Assembly (NCBI RefSeq): GCF_002934605.1
Contig: NZ_PTJC01000005.1
Span: 1,922,001-1,986,000 of the forward strand
From: Neolewinella xylanilytica
GTDB lineage: Bacteria; Bacteroidota; Bacteroidia; Chitinophagales; Saprospiraceae
Reading direction: 5' to 3'
Length of the DNA stretch: 64,000 nt
The position numbers and the translations under genes are program-made. This document shows, piece by piece, positions 55,087-63,813 of this stretch (within the stretch, counting starts at the first letter, position 1; every line of letters starts with the position of its first letter). The notes under the pieces were generated by a model. That model searched no databases. It was not told the origin of the DNA and saw only the letters and a program-made list of their open reading frames with translations.

Positions 55087-55168
55087 TGAATTTTTGAAGG
55101 ACTGAATTAGTGAATGGGTGATGCATTTGTCGCTCGCTTCGCTCGCGTGCGTGCGTGACAGCATACTC

Positions 55169-56090
55169 TCGGGCTGGAAGCCCCCGACCTTTGGGCGAGG
55201 CGCTATCCCGTGTTTGTACCTAATGTCGAGGCTTTCTAAGCCGAGCTATCGTGCGGGAGTGCATTATCTCGGGCTGGAAGCCCTCGACCTTTGTGAGTCG
55301 TTTTATCCCGTGTAAATACCTAAGGTCGAGGCTTTTTAAGCCGAGATGTTGTGCGGGAAAGCATTATCATCGGGCTGGATGTCTTCGACCTTTTATGCGA
55401 GGCGCTATCCCGTGCACGCACCTGAGGTCGAGGCTTTCCAAGCCGAGCTGTCGTGCGGGAAAGCCTGATCTCGGGCTGGAAGCCCTCGACCTTGACGCGA
55501 GGCTTTTTCCCGTGTACGCACCCAAGGTCGAGGCTTTCCAAGCCGAGGTGGCGTGCGGGAAAGCCTGATCTCGGGCTGAAAGCCCTCGACCTTTTATGCG
55601 TGGCACTATCCCGTGCACGCACCGAAGGTCGAGGCTCTTTAAGCCGAGCTGCCGTGCGGGAAAGCATTATCTCGGGCTGGAAGTCTTCGACCTTTTATGC
55701 GAGGCGCTATCCCGTGCATGCACCTGAGGTCGAGGCTTTCCAAGCCGAGTTGTCGTGCGGGAAAGCCTGATCTCGGGCTGGAAGCCCTCGACCTTTGTGC
55801 ATAGCGCTATTCCGTGTACGTACTTGAGGTCAAGGCTTTCCAAGCCGAGTTGTCGTGCGGGAAAGCATAATCTTGGGCTGAAAGCCCTCGACCTTTGTGC
55901 GTAGCGCTATTCCATGTACGCACCTGAGGTCGAGGCTTTCCAAGCCGAGGTGGCGTGCGAGAAAATATACCCTCGGGCTGGAAGCCCCCGACCTTTGTGC
56001 GAGGCTCAATCCCATGTGCGCACCTAAGGTCGAGGCTTTCCAAGCCGAGGTGGCGTGCGAAAGGCATCATCTCGGACGAAATCCCTCCAC
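55169..56090. repeat. 100-bp quasi-palindromic tandem array (nine units plus a partial one)
   Basis: Units start with TCGGGCTGG (or a close variant) at 55169, 55269, 55370, 55471, 55571, 55672, 55773, 55873 and 55973; a decayed start lies at 56072. Spacing is 100 or 101 bases. Each unit has one arm CTCGGGCTGGAAGCCCTCG with ACCTT and, about 30 bases on, an arm AGGTCGAGGCTTTCCAAGCC that is its near-complement (20 of 24 positions). The spacers TATCCCGTGCACGCAC and GTCGTGCGGGAAAGC also resemble each other's complement. The array is thus about 19 half-units of 50 bp in alternating orientation, like a long BIME. Confidence 0.9.
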
Positions 56091-56117
56091 CGTAAAATAG
56101 TAGCGCACGGAACCCCT

Positions 56118-56440
56118 CACGCGAGCGAAGCAAGCGGATACTACAACATCTATTCAGCAATTCACGAATTCAAGCATTCAATCTTTATCGCCCACGAGCG
56201 AAGCAAGCGGATACTACAACACCTATTCAGCAATTCACGAATTCAAGCATTCAATCCTTACCGCCCACGAGCGAAGCAAGCGGATACTACAACACCTATT
56301 CAGCAATTCACGAATTCAAGCATTCAATCCTTACCGCCCACGAGCGAAGCAAGCGGATACTACAACACCTATTCAGCAATTCACGAATTCAAGCATTCAA
56401 TTCTTACCGCCCACGAGCGAAGCGAGCGGCTACTATGCCG
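56118..56440. repeat. Exact 73-bp tandem array (four units plus a partial one)
   Basis: GAGCGAAGCAAGCGG starts units at 56123, 56196, 56269 and 56342; a fifth, changed to GAGCGAAGCGAGCGG, starts at 56415. The period is 73 bases every time, and the units are nearly identical (TATTCAGCAATTCACG then AATTCAAGCATTCAAT). As 73 is not a multiple of three, one frame cycles through different peptides, so it is not a coding repeat. The near-identity suggests recent expansion. Confidence 0.9.
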
Positions 56441-56475
56441 CCCATTCAGTCCTTCACCAATTCAATAATTCCCCC

Positions 56476-59400
56476 TTATTTACCCCCCACAGCAGGCGTA
56501 GGATAAGCCGGATTTCGCACCTCCACCGGTTCCTCCGCCTCCAGCAATCGCAGCACCTCCTCCACCGCCCGTTCCAGCTGGGGGTCACGACCCTCACCGA
56601 GCGCTTTTGCGTCCTGCCGCACGGCAATGTCCGGTGCGATGCCCACGTTTTCGGCGATGAAGGCGCCGGCCAGCGGGTCGAAAACCGCGTTATCGGGGGC
56701 GGTCATGGAGCCGCCGTCGATGAAGCGGTAGTGGGTGGAGGACTTGACGAGCCCGCCCCAGGTGGTGGCGCCGATGAGGGGGCCGGCCTCCTGCTGGCGG
56801 AAGACCCAGGGGAAGAAGTCGCCGCCGGAGCCGGCGCGTTCGTTGATCAGCAGGGCTTTGGGGCCCAGGATGCCGGCGGGTAGCCGGAAGGGCGTGCCGT
56901 CGGGGACCTCGTTGGTAAGGGCGGCACGCAGCGAGCGGGTCATCAGGTCGACCATGTAGTCGTCCAGGAGGCCGCCGCCGTTGAAGCGCTCGTCGATCAC
57001 GGCGCCTTCCTTGTCCTGCTGGGCGAAGTAGTAGCGGTTGAAGTTGACGAAGCCGGCACCGCTGGTATTGGGTACCCAAACGTAGGCCAGGCGACCGTCG
57101 GACAGGGAGTCGACCATGCGCCGGTTATCTTCCACCCAGGCGCGCTGCCGCAGGGCGTTCTCGTCGCCGATGGGTTCGACGATCACCTGCCGGTTGCCGG
57201 CGAAGGCGGGTCGGTCATTCAGGTGCAGTACCGTCTGCTTGCCCTGGGTACCGTCCAGGAAGCGGTAGGGATTGTCTTCGGCGGTCAACGCTTGCCCGTT
57301 GATGCCGACCAGGTAGGTGCCGACGCGCACGTCGAGGCCGGGACGATCAAGGGGACTAGACAATCCCGGGTTCCAGGTTTCGGTGGTGTAGATGCGTTGG
57401 ATGCGCCAGTGGCCGTTGACCGCCGCCAGGTCGGCTCCGAGCAAACCTACCTTGGCATCCTCGGTATCGGGGGTGTCCCCGCTGGATACGAAGCTGTGGC
57501 CGACCGATAATTCTCCGCCGAGCTGGTCGAGCAGGTAGGTCAGGTCGTCGCGGTGCCGGATGTAGGGGACGAGCGGGGCGTACCGTTCGTACACCTCCTT
57601 CCAGTCGCGGCCGTGGAGGTTGGGATCGTAGAAATAATCGCGCTCGTAGCGGTAGGCTTCCTCGAAGATCTGCTTCCACTCGGCGAGTCGATCCAGTTTC
57701 ATGGTCAGTTCGGGGGTGACGGTTTCGCCCGACTTTCCGTTTTCGCCGCCCGTATCCGCGATCTTCCAGCCCCCGCCGGACTGAAAGAGGATCTTTTTCC
57801 CGTCGGACGACACCGCGAAGTTGCGGACCTCTTCGGCGAAGTCGCTGGCCTCCCGTTTTTCCAGGCTGAATTTCTTCAGGGTGGCGCCACTGCCACCGGG
57901 CTTTTCCTCGGCCAGGAAGAGCGTCCCCGCCGGGCCGGCCGCCGTGGCGTAGTAGTTGGCCCCCGACACTGGCAGGGCAATGGTGCGGCGGCTGATGTTG
58001 TCGAAGTCGATGACTACCCGGACGGTTTTTTCTTCCTGCGCTCCGTCGCCCTGCTCTTCTTTCTTATCGGTGTCCTTGTCCGCTTCGGTGTCTTCTTCTG
58101 CTTGCTCCACCGGCTCCTCGTCGCTTTCGGGGATAAAGGGGCTGTCGAGATCACCGGGCAGCACGACGACGTAGGCTTTGTAATCGGGGTCCGCCTGCAT
58201 GCTGCTGGTATTAGCCCAACCGGCGCCGAGGGCCAGGTTGGTGCTGGCGAGGAGGTAGAGGTGCTGCCCGTCGCGGTCCCAGGCGGGGGAGAAGGAATCG
58301 GCGAAGGCATCGGTCAGGGGTTGCGATTGTTCCGTTTCGGTGCTCCACGCCCAGATGCGGCGGAAGTTATTGGACCCGCTCTTGACGTAGGCCAGGTAAC
58401 GACTGTCGGGCGACCAGCGGGGTTCGGCGCGGCTGCGGTCGAGGTTGTTGCCGCCGACGTCGATGGTGCGGACTGTTTGGGCGTCCAGGTCGATTACGCG
58501 GATACGGACGTCGTCGTCGATGAAGGCGATCTGCTTGCCGTCCGGCGACCAGGCGGGGTCCCAGGCCATCTTGGATTCGCCGATGGGGATGCGGGTGGCG
58601 TCGCCCATGCCCGTCTGATCGGTCAGGTGGAGGGCATAGCCTTCGCCGTCGGTATCGGTGAACCAGGCGATGCGGTCTCCCTTTGGCGACCAGATCGGGG
58701 CCCGGTCGGCCGCGCCGCTGGACTGGGTCAAGTTCCGGGAGTCGCCCTTATCGGTGGGGACGGTGAAGATGTCGCCGCGCGCGGCCATCAGGGCCCGCTG
58801 GCCGGTGGGGGAGAGGGAGACGGACTCGGCGCGGTCGTTGACGTCCTCCCAGCTGGGTTCGGCCCAGGGGAAGTCGCCGATGACTTCGATCTCCAGTTGC
58901 TCCAGCTCGCCGGAAGCGGGATCGAGCAGGTGCAGGTAGCCGTCGCGTTCCACGATCAGTCCCTGCGCGCCGCCGGCCAGCCACTTGATGTCGGAGCCGG
59001 TGAGCTCGGTCACCTGCCGGAGCTCGCTGCTGGGCACGTTGTAGGCGTAGACATTCATGGTGTAGTCGCGGTCCGACAGGAAGTAGACCTCGTCGCCGAC
59101 CCAGACGGGATGCACGTCGGTGGTTTGCTCGTTGGGTAGCAGGGTTTCCTCCTGGGTGGCGAGGTCGAGCAGGATGATCGGGGTGTTCTGCCCGCCACGG
59201 TAGGCGCGCCACTCGCTGTCCCAGCGGCTCATCTTATCCAGGGCCAGGCGCGTGCCGTCGGCGTTGTAGCTGCCGTCGTAGCCCCACTGCTCGCTAACCA
59301 ATTCGGCCGGGCCGCCCTGGACCGAGACGGTCCACAGCCGGTTGTAGGGCGAGGGGGCGGTCTGGCGGGTCGAGGCGAAGAGGACGCGGCTGCCGTCGGT

Positions 59401-59748
59401 CGTCCAGCCCCGCACCTCGTCGGCGGAGGGGTGCCAGGTCAGGCGGGTGGGGATGCCGCCGCGGCTGGAGACGACGTAGACTTCTTCGCTGCCATCGCGG
59501 TCGGAGGTGAAAGCCAACCACTGCCCGTCGGGGCTCAGTTTCGGCGACCCCTCGACGGCGGGCGTACTCGTGATGCGGCGTACGTTGTTGCCCGCGCGGT
59601 CGGCCGTCCAGATATCTGCTCCGTACACGAAGGCGATGGCGTCGCTTCCAATATCCGGCTGGCGTAGCAGGCGGGTTTCCTGGGCGGTAAGCGTGGATCC
59701 CAGGGCGAGAAGCAGGAAAAGCAGGGGGCGGCGGAAGCGCGGGAGCAT
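56476..59748 (-). CDS. Tricorn-type S41 protease
   Basis: The 1090-residue exported protease has a signal peptide (ending near LTAQ). N-terminal beta-propeller repeats follow (about 30-550; motifs SPDGQWLAFTSDRDGSEEVYV and RWSPDSRYLAYV). A very acidic linker sits near residues 555-590 (EEDTEADKDTDKKEEQGDG). Next are the tricorn core domains, a PDZ segment (about 790-860) and the S41 catalytic domain, with nucleophile serine in NERAGSGGDFFPW near residue 1010. It probably degrades peptides in the periplasm. I chose the ATG at 59748 since it starts the signal; the frame runs 24 codons upstream. It diverges from the small gene at 59858. Confidence 0.94.
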   Translation of the reverse strand: MLPRFRRPLLFLLLALGSTLTAQETRLLRQPDIGSDAIAFVYGADIWTADRAGNNVRRITSTPAVEGSPKLSPDGQWLAFTSDRDGSEEVYVVSSRGGIPTRLTWHPSADEVRGWTTDGSRVLFASTRQTAPSPYNRLWTVSVQGGPAELVSEQWGYDGSYNADGTRLALDKMSRWDSEWRAYRGGQNTPIILLDLATQEETLLPNEQTTDVHPVWVGDEVYFLSDRDYTMNVYAYNVPSSELRQVTELTGSDIKWLAGGAQGLIVERDGYLHLLDPASGELEQLEIEVIGDFPWAEPSWEDVNDRAESVSLSPTGQRALMAARGDIFTVPTDKGDSRNLTQSSGAADRAPIWSPKGDRIAWFTDTDGEGYALHLTDQTGMGDATRIPIGESKMAWDPAWSPDGKQIAFIDDDVRIRVIDLDAQTVRTIDVGGNNLDRSRAEPRWSPDSRYLAYVKSGSNNFRRIWAWSTETEQSQPLTDAFADSFSPAWDRDGQHLYLLASTNLALGAGWANTSSMQADPDYKAYVVVLPGDLDSPFIPESDEEPVEQAEEDTEADKDTDKKEEQGDGAQEEKTVRVVIDFDNISRRTIALPVSGANYYATAAGPAGTLFLAEEKPGGSGATLKKFSLEKREASDFAEEVRNFAVSSDGKKILFQSGGGWKIADTGGENGKSGETVTPELTMKLDRLAEWKQIFEEAYRYERDYFYDPNLHGRDWKEVYERYAPLVPYIRHRDDLTYLLDQLGGELSVGHSFVSSGDTPDTEDAKVGLLGADLAAVNGHWRIQRIYTTETWNPGLSSPLDRPGLDVRVGTYLVGINGQALTAEDNPYRFLDGTQGKQTVLHLNDRPAFAGNRQVIVEPIGDENALRQRAWVEDNRRMVDSLSDGRLAYVWVPNTSGAGFVNFNRYYFAQQDKEGAVIDERFNGGGLLDDYMVDLMTRSLRAALTNEVPDGTPFRLPAGILGPKALLINERAGSGGDFFPWVFRQQEAGPLIGATTWGGLVKSSTHYRFIDGGSMTAPDNAVFDPLAGAFIAENVGIAPDIAVRQDAKALGEGRDPQLERAVEEVLRLLEAEEPVEVRNPAYPTPAVGGK

Positions 59749-59857
59749 GGCAAGGTCGTTTGGGCGATGAATATAGTTAGCGTTTCCGAGGGCCGCTATA
59801 ATTCCCGTAAGACGTTGCACCCGCGCCCCGGCGCCCTATATTTCTGACCCAAAGCCT

Positions 59858-60244
59858 ATGCATACCATCCGCCACCAAGTTTACGCCACCCTCCAGGGGA
59901 AATCGCTGAATCAGGAAGTATTCGAGCAGCTACCGGAAGTGTCCGGTGTCGGCCGCTACTTAAATGCAGACGATCCGGGCATCCGCTACCCCGAGCGGGC
60001 GCAGTTTCACCTGCCGGAAGTAAGCCATACTCCCTCCGCTGTGTCGGACTACATTTCCGGATTGGAAAAGTACTACGCAACCCTGCAGCGGGGGGGCGTA
60101 CGTCACATCATCCTGCGGTGGACCATATTGTCCAATGATCACCGACACCAGATAAACACGGAGGTATCCGCCGAAGATTTGGCCCGCCTGGCCTCCATGA
60201 ATGCGAGTCTGGCGATAACCTTTTCCGCGGCAGCGAAACGGTAG
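59858..60244 (+). CDS. Hypothetical protein, 128 residues
   Basis: I do not recognise a family. The protein is soluble-looking and has no signal peptide or membrane helix. It contains a segment HLPEVSHTPSAVSDYISGLE, then QRGGVRHIILRWTILSNDH, and a helical C-terminus (SAEDLARLASMNASLAITFS) suggesting a small alpha/beta domain. The ATG at 59858 is well placed 109 bp from the divergent tricorn gene. It lies about 100 bp before the M16 gene on the same strand and might be cotranscribed. The codon use resembles that of its neighbours, so it is likely a real gene. Confidence 0.6.
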   Translation: MHTIRHQVYATLQGKSLNQEVFEQLPEVSGVGRYLNADDPGIRYPERAQFHLPEVSHTPSAVSDYISGLEKYYATLQRGGVRHIILRWTILSNDHRHQINTEVSAEDLARLASMNASLAITFSAAAKR

Positions 60245-60437
60245 AAACGGGATCACCATCGGTACAGGCCCATTTCCCGCGCCCTGGCGACCCTGAACCA
60301 CCGGACGCCTGAGGGGTTCCCAACAGACATTATAAGTACGTATCGTTATCAAAAACCGCCAAGCCCCTCCCATCCGTACGCCCCGCGTACCCGCCCTGCC
60401 GCCGGCCCGTCGCTGGACGCTTTCCAACGGCCTGCAG

Positions 60438-61673
60438 GTGGTGGCCATCCACGTAGCCCAGGCACCGATTCTGATGGTGGAAATGATTTGGCGCGCCGGA
60501 CGGCCCTACGAGGCGCAGCGGTTCGTCTCCGATGCTACCAATGGCCTGCTGGTGGAGGGTACGCTCCGGCGTTCGGCCAGTGAGTTGGAGGCTACCTTCG
60601 AGCAGTACGGTACGAGTCTGGAAACCCCAGACGACTACGATACGGCGAGCCTGTCGCTGGCCACCATCACGAAGCACGCCCACCACCTCCTACCCGTGAT
60701 GACGGAGGTAATGGCCCAACCCGCCTTCTCTGAACCGGAACTCAAACGCTTCAAAAAGCGAAGCCGGCAGCAGCTGCGGGAAGACATGGAAGATGCCGAC
60801 TGGCTGGCCTACCGTACCCTGTCGGAAGCCGCTTTCGGAGCCGACAACCCGTACGGCTATGGGGGTACCAAGGCCGATTACGAAGCCCTTACCGTAGCCG
60901 CCGTTCGGGATCACTACGAGCGCTACTACGGTGCCCGGAACGCTACGCTGCGGGTAGTGGGCCAGCTCAGCGATGAAGTGGAACGACTGCTGGAGAAGAC
61001 ATTCGGGCAACTCCGCCCCGGACCCGCCATTTCGGCACCGGACTACCGGATACATACCGCGCCCCCCAGCTTGTTGCAGATCCACCGGCCCCGCGCCCAG
61101 CAGACGATGATCCGGCGTGGTCGGCGGGGGTTCCGCATCGACGACGCCGACTACCCGGGTATCGCCGTGCTGGAAACCATCCTGGGCGGCTACTACGGCA
61201 GCCGGCTCATGCGCAACATCCGCGAGGAAAAGGGCTATACCTACGGCATCGACAGCGAACTCGACACCTACCGCTTTGACGGCACCTTCGGCATCTCCGC
61301 CGACGTAGCCAACGAAAACCTGGAGGAAGTACGGCGCGAGATATTGGTCGAAATGGATAAACTCCGCCAGCACCTGGTTCCCGACGCCGAACTGGATATG
61401 GTCCGTGCCTATCTCCTCGGCGGATTGGTCCAGGATCTCGACGGACCGCTAGCCGTAAGCAGCCGCTACCGATCGGCCATCATTAAGGAGTACGATCCGG
61501 TAGACCACCTCCGTCGCCTCGACGAGACCATTCGCACTATCTCCGCCTCCGAAATACGTGACCTGGCCCAACGCCACCTCCGCCCCGAACTGGACTGGGA
61601 GGTATGCGTTGGCGGTCAGATCCTGGAGGACGCTACCCAGATGAACGCCACCGGCAATGGAGTGGGCATTTAG
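60438..61673 (+). CDS. M16 family (insulinase-like) peptidase partner without HxxEH motif
   Basis: At least 411 residues from the GTG at 60438 form two M16 domains. Where active members have HxxEH, this protein has ATNGLLVEG, so zinc binding is lost. The C-terminal half keeps the R/Y-type substrate-binding motif NIREEKGYTYGIDSE. It matches the non-catalytic partner of M16B heterodimers. The frame is open upstream to a TAA at 60333 and encodes the usual family N-terminus (PARRWTLSNGLQVV), so the true start is earlier. The only candidate near the expected place is an ATC at 60348 (then KNRQAPPIRT). No HxxEH-bearing partner is adjacent. Confidence 0.85.
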   Translation: MVAIHVAQAPILMVEMIWRAGRPYEAQRFVSDATNGLLVEGTLRRSASELEATFEQYGTSLETPDDYDTASLSLATITKHAHHLLPVMTEVMAQPAFSEPELKRFKKRSRQQLREDMEDADWLAYRTLSEAAFGADNPYGYGGTKADYEALTVAAVRDHYERYYGARNATLRVVGQLSDEVERLLEKTFGQLRPGPAISAPDYRIHTAPPSLLQIHRPRAQQTMIRRGRRGFRIDDADYPGIAVLETILGGYYGSRLMRNIREEKGYTYGIDSELDTYRFDGTFGISADVANENLEEVRREILVEMDKLRQHLVPDAELDMVRAYLLGGLVQDLDGPLAVSSRYRSAIIKEYDPVDHLRRLDETIRTISASEIRDLAQRHLRPELDWEVCVGGQILEDATQMNATGNGVGI

Positions 61674-61733
61674 CAATAATGCACCTTATCCATACCCCCC
61701 GAGCCTTCCTACTTCGAGACCACCCGGCGAAGC

Positions 61734-61820
61734 CGACTAAAAGACTACCCGACTAAAAGACTAAAAGACTACCCGACTAAAAGACTAACGAACTACCCGA
61801 CTAAAAGACTAAAAGACTAC
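61734..61820. repeat. Short tandem repeat of GACTAAAA/GACTACCC units
   Basis: About ten copies of a 10-base unit, alternating between cGACTAAAA and aGACTACCC variants, lie between the convergent M16 and sulfatase genes. It is low-complexity, non-coding DNA. Confidence 0.85.
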
Positions 61821-61825
61821 CCCCC

Positions 61826-63577
61826 CTACCACCCCTCACTAATTCCGCTCTCCCGAAACCCGATCCGCTGCGCCACCGCCCGCAGGGTATCCCCACTATC
61901 CAGGTCGAATTCAATGGGTTCCGTATACACGCGCCAACCCTCCCGATCGGCATCTTCGGGCAAGATGCGATAGGCGATCTGGGCGCCGGGGGTCTTGCTT
62001 TCCAGAATGAAGCGGCCGATGCTGTCGCGGCGGAGTTGCGGCCGACCGGTGACCGGCATCTCGTCCGCCCCGTTCCAGAACCGTTGTACCATTTCCACTT
62101 CCGGTTCGCCGCCGAGGTCACCGACGCGTTGCAGCCAGGCGTCGGTGGCGTTACGCAGTTCGACCAGTTTATCCTGGTATTCCGCGCGGCCAGCCAGGTT
62201 TTCCAGTTCGTAGCCGTCGTTCCAGGTGTCGAAGAGTTCCTCCGTGGACTTGCGGTCGCGGAACCACTGCGCCTGGGCGTCGGTGAGGCTCCCCTCGTCG
62301 CGTTTACGCAGCAGTTCCTGCATGCTGGCCATCTGTTCGCGGTAGGCGAGGGGGAGGTAGTAGCCACGCTCGGGGTAGTAGTTACGCAAGTACTTGAAGC
62401 GGTGGTCGCGGGCGGCGCGGATGCGGTCGTAGTGCTCGTCGAGGCGGTCGCTGGCGCCGAAAACGTACGCCCGTTCATCCGCTTGGTACTCCCCGAAGGT
62501 TGCTTGCCCCTGGAGCCATTCCGGAGGCTCGATGCCGGTCATGCTGAACACCGAGGGCGCGAAATCCACGAAACTGAACAGCAGACTGTCAATTTCCCCG
62601 GCGCGGCGGTCGTCCGGCCAGGCCACGATCATCGGCACGCGCAGGCCGCTGTCGTAGAGCAATCGCTTCTGCCGGGGCAGGGGCCCGCCGTGGTCGCTGT
62701 ACCAAAAGATGATGGTGCTGTCGGTGAGTCCGTCGGCCTCCAACTGGTCAAGTAGGAAACCGACCTGCCGGTCCATGATGCGAATGTTGTCGTACACCCG
62801 GCGGACGTCCTCCCGCGTGGCTTCGGTATCGGCGAGATAGGGAGGCAGCGGGAAATTGACGTCCGGCGGGATCTGCGGTTCCGGCCGGTCTGCTCCGGTG
62901 TATATATCCTCCCAGCCGTAAATGGTCGAGGTGTCGTTCTCGAAGCCCGGGCGGAAGCGCAGGTTACCCTTGCTGGTCTGCCACACCTGGCTTTCGTGGG
63001 TGATTTCCAGGTTGAAGATGCTGAAGAAGGGCTGCCCCGGCGGGCGATGGCGCCAGTGGGCGCGCGGGCCGTTCTCGTCCCAGGCGGTTTTGGGGGCCTG
63101 GAATTGGTAGTCGGTTTTGGCGTTGTTGGTGGTGAAGTAGCCGTTTTCGCGCAATACCTGCGACATCATTTTGACCTCGGGGTCCACCAGGGCTCCGTAG
63201 GCCCCGGGTAATCCGAGTTCGCGAAGCCGCTCTTCGTTGCCCTGGGTGCGCATATGGTGTCCGCCCCCGCTGATCGGGTACACCCCCGTAGCGATGGCAA
63301 AGCGGCTGGGCGCGCAGACTCCCGCCACGCTAAAGGTGTTCGGAAAGCGAACGCCCCGGGCGGCCAGGCGGCTGAGGTTGGGTGTCTGGATCGTGCTGTC
63401 ACCGAAGGCCGCAATGAGGGGACTCATATCCTCGCAGACGATCCAGAGGACGTTCGGGCGCTCCGGGAGCCGAGCGGCTTCGACCTTGGATACGTCCGAA
63501 TCACCCTGGCAGGTACTTAATAGCAACAGAAGCAGGGCGGCGGGGGCGCAGGAGAATAGCCTGTTCGGAAAGCGCAT
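61826..63577 (-). CDS. Sulfatase lipoprotein (arylsulfatase/N-sulfoglucosamine-type)
   Basis: The 583-residue enzyme hydrolyses sulfate esters. It has a lipoprotein signal with lipobox LLSTC (Cys23). The formylglycine motif is CAPSR (Cys88, maturing to formylglycine), followed by FAIATGVYP. The metal-site start is CEDMSPLI at about residue 48, and the later SDHGGPLPRQK segment supplies further ligands. A C-terminal beta-hexosaminidase-C/Fn3-like domain (about 520-575) ends it. I chose the ATG at 63577 as it starts the lipoprotein signal; the open frame extends 48 codons upstream. The sulfated glycan target is unknown. No sulfatase-maturing enzyme is in the window. Confidence 0.94.
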   Translation of the reverse strand: MRFPNRLFSCAPAALLLLLLSTCQGDSDVSKVEAARLPERPNVLWIVCEDMSPLIAAFGDSTIQTPNLSRLAARGVRFPNTFSVAGVCAPSRFAIATGVYPISGGGHHMRTQGNEERLRELGLPGAYGALVDPEVKMMSQVLRENGYFTTNNAKTDYQFQAPKTAWDENGPRAHWRHRPPGQPFFSIFNLEITHESQVWQTSKGNLRFRPGFENDTSTIYGWEDIYTGADRPEPQIPPDVNFPLPPYLADTEATREDVRRVYDNIRIMDRQVGFLLDQLEADGLTDSTIIFWYSDHGGPLPRQKRLLYDSGLRVPMIVAWPDDRRAGEIDSLLFSFVDFAPSVFSMTGIEPPEWLQGQATFGEYQADERAYVFGASDRLDEHYDRIRAARDHRFKYLRNYYPERGYYLPLAYREQMASMQELLRKRDEGSLTDAQAQWFRDRKSTEELFDTWNDGYELENLAGRAEYQDKLVELRNATDAWLQRVGDLGGEPEVEMVQRFWNGADEMPVTGRPQLRRDSIGRFILESKTPGAQIAYRILPEDADREGWRVYTEPIEFDLDSGDTLRAVAQRIGFRESGISEGW

Positions 63578-63630
63578 GGGTGGCAAGCATGATTCCTGGT
63601 TAAGGTAATCCGCATTTCCGGGACGGGGTG

Positions 63631-63688
63631 GTGGTCGGACGAGTAGTGGTCGCGCCAGTTGTGGTCCGACCACTATTCGTCCGACCAC
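63631..63688. repeat. 21-bp stem hairpin upstream of the sulfatase gene
   Basis: GTGGTCGGACGAGTAGTGGT (63631-63650) with the following C and GACCACTATTCGTCCGACCA (63668-63687) with the following C are complementary with one mismatch; the loop is 16 bases. GTGGTCGGAC also recurs inside as GTGGTCCGAC. It lies 54 bases upstream of the sulfatase start, so it may be an operator, a leader structure or the terminator of the upstream transporter gene. Confidence 0.6.
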
Positions 63689-63813
63689 TTGACGTACCGA
63701 CGAGGGTGGGGAAATTAACACTGAGTTAACATGCGAGGCGTAAAGAAGGTGATCGATACCCGCGCCATAAAATCACCAGGCATTGTACGGTACGGCTGTC
63801 AATCGCCGCAAAG

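Larger units (their letters stand above)
55095..56456. repeat. 1.4-kb non-coding repeat region with terminal inverted repeats
   Basis: The region between dnaN and the tricorn-type gene is bracketed by inverted sequences. TGAAGGACTGAAT (55095-55107) pairs with ATTCAGTCCTTCA (56444-56456), and CGCTCGCTTCGCTCG (55131-55145) pairs with CGAGCGAAGCGAGCG (56414-56428), all perfect matches. Inside are the two repeat arrays listed separately. Open frames on both strands are by-products of the repeats and carry no recognisable protein family. Confidence 0.75.

Noticed and set aside
55169..56090. CRISPR array
   Set aside because: The whole 100-base unit is repeated with only drift, not short identical repeats with unique spacers, and no cas genes are present.
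55118..56468. Open reading frames on both strands in the repeat region downstream of dnaN
   Set aside because: They follow the 100-bp and 73-bp repeat periods, have no start context or protein family, and exist on both strands at once.
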